DNA from: UMGS172 sp045651745
Lineage (GTDB): Bacteria; Bacillota; Clostridia; Oscillospirales; Acutalibacteraceae
Reading direction: 5' to 3'
NCBI GenBank assembly: GCA_045651745.1
Contig: JAZRSW010000068.1
Coordinates: 1 to 8,683 of the forward strand
Length of the DNA: 8,683 nt
The translations under genes and the position numbers were made by a program. The notes under the pieces are model-generated. The model was not told where the DNA came from. It saw only the letters and a program-made list of their open reading frames with translations, and made no database searches. This document shows, in pieces, positions 5,647 through 8,683 of the stretch. Each line of letters opens with the position of its first letter. The stretch's first letter is position 1.

Positions 5647-6861
5647 ATGGAAGTTAAGTTTAAAAACTGCTATGACATGAGAACAGGTAAGCTCTCAAAA
5701 GCCGATGATTTCGCTATAAACGTTGTCGGTGGCAGTGCCTCTATTTCCATTTTTGATTGTGTTATTTTTCCGGCTTTTTGTGATGTACATGTACATCTTA
5801 GAGAGCCGGGATTTTTTTATAAAGAAACTATTTCGTCGGGAACTATGGCTGCAGCAAGGGGAGGATACAGTGATGTGTTCTCAATGCCCAACTTAAATCC
5901 CGTGCCTGACAGTGTTGAAAACATCAAAAAGCAGATAGAAATTATAGAGAGTGACGCTAAAATAAATGTTCATCCTTATGCATCAATCACTGTTGGGGAA
6001 CGCGGTGAGCAGTTGGTTGATATGAATGCTTTAGCACCTTTCTGTGCTGCGTTTTCGGATGACGGAAAAGGCGTGCAGAGTGAAGATATGATGTTTTCTG
6101 CAATGGTTAAGGCAAAAGAACTCGGAATGATAATTGCCGCACATTGTGAGGATAATTCGTTGTTACACGGCGGATATATTCATGACGGTGAATATGCAAA
6201 AAAGAACGGACACAAAGGTATATGTAGCGAAAGTGAATGGGGACCGATTGCAAGGGATTTAAAACTTGCAAAGGAAACCGGTTGCAAATATCACGTTTGT
6301 CATATTTCAACTAAGGAAAGTGTTGAGCTTATAAGAAAAGCCAAGACAGCGGGTGTTGATGTTACCTGCGAAACAGGACCGCATTACCTGGTGCTTGACG
6401 ATAGTCATTTACAGCAAAACGGCAGATTTAAAATGAATCCCCCGTTAAGAAGCCGTGAGGACAGACTTGCATTGATAGAGGGTTTGAAAGACGGTACGAT
6501 TGATATGATTGCTACTGACCACGCGCCCCACAGTGCCGAGGAAAAGGGCAAGGGATTGGAAAAAAGTGCAATGGGTGTTGTAGGCTTGGAAACAGCCTTC
6601 CCTGTGATGTACCAAAACCTTGTTAAAACGGGTGTTATCACCTTGGAAAAACTCATTGAACTTATGGCAATTAACCCAAGAAAACGTTTTGGATTGCCTT
6701 TAACCAACGACTTTACGGTGTTTGATTTAAATAAAGAATATATAGTCAACCCTGACGAGTTTTTAACTAAGGGTAGAAGTACCCCGTTTGAGGGTGATAA
6801 AGTGTGTGGTAAATGTGTACTGACCGTTTGTGACGGTAAAGTGGTTTACTGCGATAAATAA
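5647..6861 (+). CDS. pyrC: Dihydroorotase, class I
   Basis: PyrC reversibly cyclises carbamoyl-aspartate to dihydroorotate, the third step of pyrimidine synthesis, using a zinc centre in a TIM-barrel of the amidohydrolase superfamily. All key positions are visible in the 404 residues. These are H48-V-H50 with substrate-binding R52 in DVHVHLREPG, the aspartate pair D138-D139 in FSDDGKG (class I enzymes of this type use an aspartate where others have a carboxylated lysine), H166 in AAHCED, H219 in VCHIST, and D291 in ATDHAPHS. The protein is slightly shorter than the usual 420-430, mainly in the N-terminal beta-sandwich. AGGAG lies five bases before the ATG. An attenuator-like leader precedes it, and carB follows after 47 bases without a terminator, so the two are probably co-transcribed. 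Confidence 0.96.
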   Translation: MEVKFKNCYDMRTGKLSKADDFAINVVGGSASISIFDCVIFPAFCDVHVHLREPGFFYKETISSGTMAAARGGYSDVFSMPNLNPVPDSVENIKKQIEIIESDAKINVHPYASITVGERGEQLVDMNALAPFCAAFSDDGKGVQSEDMMFSAMVKAKELGMIIAAHCEDNSLLHGGYIHDGEYAKKNGHKGICSESEWGPIARDLKLAKETGCKYHVCHISTKESVELIRKAKTAGVDVTCETGPHYLVLDDSHLQQNGRFKMNPPLRSREDRLALIEGLKDGTIDMIATDHAPHSAEEKGKGLEKSAMGVVGLETAFPVMYQNLVKTGVITLEKLIELMAINPRKRFGLPLTNDFTVFDLNKEYIVNPDEFLTKGRSTPFEGDKVCGKCVLTVCDGKVVYCDK

Positions 6862-6908
6862 GGTTGAAATTTTAATTTAAGATAGATAATTCTTTGGAGG
6901 AACTAAAA

Positions 6909-8683
6909 ATGGCAAAAAGAACAGACTTGAAAAAAATTCTTATCATCGGCTCAGGCCCGATTGTTATCGGTCAGGCTGCCGAGTTTGACTATGCAGGCAC
7001 TCAAGCCTGCTTGGCTTTGAAAGAGGAGGGCTATGAGGTTGTACTTTGCAACTCTAACCCTGCTACAATTATGACCGATACTACCATTGCGGATAAGGTT
7101 TATATGGAACCTTTGACCTTGGAGTATATTGCAAAAATTCTCCGCTATGAGCGTCCCGATGCTATAGTTCCCGGCATCGGCGGTCAGACAGGTTTGAACC
7201 TCGCTATGCAGTTGGAGAAAAAAGGTGTTTTAAAAGAGTGTGGAGTAGAACTTTTAGGTACTAACAGTGAAAGTATTGAACGTGCCGAGGACCGCGAATT
7301 GTTTAAAGAACTTTGCGAGTCTATCGGTGAGCCGGTTATCCCTTCTGAAATCACATACAGTATTGAGGAAGCCAAAGAGGCTGCAGCAAGAATAGGTTAC
7401 CCTGTAGTTTTGCGTCCTGCATTTACTTTGGGCGGTACCGGTGGCGGTTTCGCTTACAACGAGGAAGAACTTGTTGAAGTTGGTCTTAATGCTTTCAAAC
7501 TTTCTCCCGTTAATCAGGTACTTATTGAAAAGAGTGTTAAGGGCTATAAGGAAATCGAGTTTGAGGTTATGCGTGACTCTAACGACCACGCAATTACCAT
7601 CTGTGGTATGGAAAACATCGACCCTGTCGGCGTTCACACCGGTGACTCTATCGTTGTAGCACCTATTATGACATTGAGCGACCACGATTTGAAAATGCTT
7701 AATGATAGCGCTATTAAGTTGATTAAAGAGTTGAAAATTGAGGGTGGATGTAACGTTCAGTTTGCATTGAACCCTAACACAAGCGAATATTATCTTATCG
7801 AGGTTAACCCGCGTGTTTCCCGTTCTTCTGCTTTGGCATCTAAAGCCTCGGGTTATCCGATTGCACGTGTTACTGCAAAAATTGCGGTTGGTATGTCTTT
7901 GGAGGAAATCAAAATTGCAAACACTAACGCCGCATTCGAGCCTAAGTTGGACTATGTTATTGCAAAATTGCCCCGTTTCCCGTTTGATAAGTTCACAAGC
8001 GCTACCAACAAACTCGGTACACAGATGAAGGCTACCGGTGAAATTATGGGAATCGGCTCTAACCTTGAGGAAGCACTTTTAAAGGGCACTCGTTCTTTGG
8101 AAATTGGCGTTAACCACATCTATATGTCGAAGTTTGACAATATGAGCAATGATGAATTGCTTAAATATATTACCGAGTTCCGTTCTGACAACATTTTTGC
8201 AATTGCAGAGTTGTTGGCTCGCGGTGTAACGGTTGAGGAAATTCATAAGATTACTGAAATTACTGAATTCTTCTTGGAATCTATTAAGAAAATAGTAGAT
8301 ATGGAAGAAAACTTAAAGGCTCATAAAGAGGATAAGGAAACATTACTTGCCGCAAAGAAAATGGGCTTTTCCGATAAATATGTTGCACGTATGTGGAACT
8401 GCAGTGAAATGGATGTTTACAATTTCCGTAAAGCACATAATATGTTCCCGTCATTCAGAATGGTTGATACTTGCCACACTAATGCATATATTCCTTATTT
8501 CTACTCGTCTTATTCGGGTGAAAATGCTTCAGTTTTGACCGATAAGAAGAAAATTGTTGTGCTTGGTGCAGGTCCTATCAGAATCGGTCAGGGTGTTGAG
8601 TTTGACTATTCTACCGTTCACGCTGTTATGACCATTAAAAATGCAGGTTACGAGGCTATTATCATAAACAATAACCCCGAAAC
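6909..8683 (+). CDS. carB: Carbamoyl-phosphate synthase large subunit (partial, runs off window)
   Basis: CarB makes carbamoyl phosphate from bicarbonate, ammonia and two ATP, working with the glutaminase subunit CarA, for pyrimidine and arginine synthesis. The frame is open from a strong GGAGG (6896-6900, eight bases before the ATG) to the window edge and shows 591 residues of an expected 1,050-1,075. The first synthetase half is complete. IIGSGPIVIGQAAEFDYAGTQ-type nucleotide binding opens it, with R129, R169, the glycine loop TLGGTGGG (173-180), E215, H243, and E298/N300 in IEVNPR at the positions known from E. coli CarB, shifted by at most one. The oligomerisation domain spans about 400-545. 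The second half starts with VLGAGPIRIGQGVEFDYS (551-568) before the cut. No frameshift is seen. carA is not upstream, so it must lie downstream or elsewhere. Confidence 0.97.
   Translation, partial: MAKRTDLKKILIIGSGPIVIGQAAEFDYAGTQACLALKEEGYEVVLCNSNPATIMTDTTIADKVYMEPLTLEYIAKILRYERPDAIVPGIGGQTGLNLAMQLEKKGVLKECGVELLGTNSESIERAEDRELFKELCESIGEPVIPSEITYSIEEAKEAAARIGYPVVLRPAFTLGGTGGGFAYNEEELVEVGLNAFKLSPVNQVLIEKSVKGYKEIEFEVMRDSNDHAITICGMENIDPVGVHTGDSIVVAPIMTLSDHDLKMLNDSAIKLIKELKIEGGCNVQFALNPNTSEYYLIEVNPRVSRSSALASKASGYPIARVTAKIAVGMSLEEIKIANTNAAFEPKLDYVIAKLPRFPFDKFTSATNKLGTQMKATGEIMGIGSNLEEALLKGTRSLEIGVNHIYMSKFDNMSNDELLKYITEFRSDNIFAIAELLARGVTVEEIHKITEITEFFLESIKKIVDMEENLKAHKEDKETLLAAKKMGFSDKYVARMWNCSEMDVYNFRKAHNMFPSFRMVDTCHTNAYIPYFYSSYSGENASVLTDKKKIVVLGAGPIRIGQGVEFDYSTVHAVMTIKNAGYEAIIINNNPE

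Noticed and set aside
7184..8538. Several open frames on both strands within carB
   Set aside because: All lie inside the long carB frame, lack ribosome binding sites, and carB motifs are intact throughout.

Overview
The window looks like a chromosomal segment from a low-to-mid-GC Gram-positive bacterium, most likely an uncultured gut-type member of class Clostridia. This rests on strong AGGAG/GGAGG ribosome binding sites, housekeeping-type promoters (TTGACA/TATAAT-like with 17-base spacers), short U-tailed intrinsic terminators, a class I dihydroorotase of the Bacillus/Aquifex type, NrdR, and a cyclophilin lipoprotein. No phage, transposase, CRISPR array or defence gene is visible. The species cannot be named from this sequence.

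Layout. 1-229 is AT-rich DNA without a recognisable gene; a minus-strand -35 element at its left edge probably serves a gene outside the window. 230-318 is a compact array of four small hairpins with different stems joined by a conserved aatgatgtt-type linker. 333-437 holds a minus-strand tRNA-Thr(GGT) with its own terminator and promoter, and nrdR (509-964) lies upstream on the same strand. An orphan two-helix membrane protein follows on the plus strand (1215-1718) with its own terminator. A plus-strand cluster then carries a cytoplasmic cyclophilin (1939-2532), a lipoprotein cyclophilin (2551-3534), rmlA (3571-4449) and a family 2 glycosyltransferase (4449-5483). The last two overlap by one base, and a strong terminator-like hairpin sits inside the final codons of the glycosyltransferase. 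A new promoter at 5502-5530 drives a roughly 110-base leader and then pyrC (5647-6861) and carB (6909 to the window end, truncated by the edge).

How the genes fit together. The right third is pyrimidine biosynthesis: CarB makes carbamoyl phosphate and PyrC closes the dihydroorotate ring. The leader before pyrC ends in a 10-pair hairpin and a U-rich tail just upstream of the pyrC ribosome binding site. It therefore looks like a transcription attenuator, but without a convincing PyrR-binding loop. RmlA and the glycosyltransferase point to surface polysaccharide made with dTDP-sugars. The two cyclophilins assist protein folding inside and outside the membrane. NrdR represses ribonucleotide reductase genes, none of which is visible here.

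The most interesting items are the pyrC leader (attenuator, alternative pairings, U-rich runs, possible leader peptide), the hairpin array, the terminator inside the glycosyltransferase gene, and a 12-base inverted repeat wrapped around the tRNA-Thr promoter.
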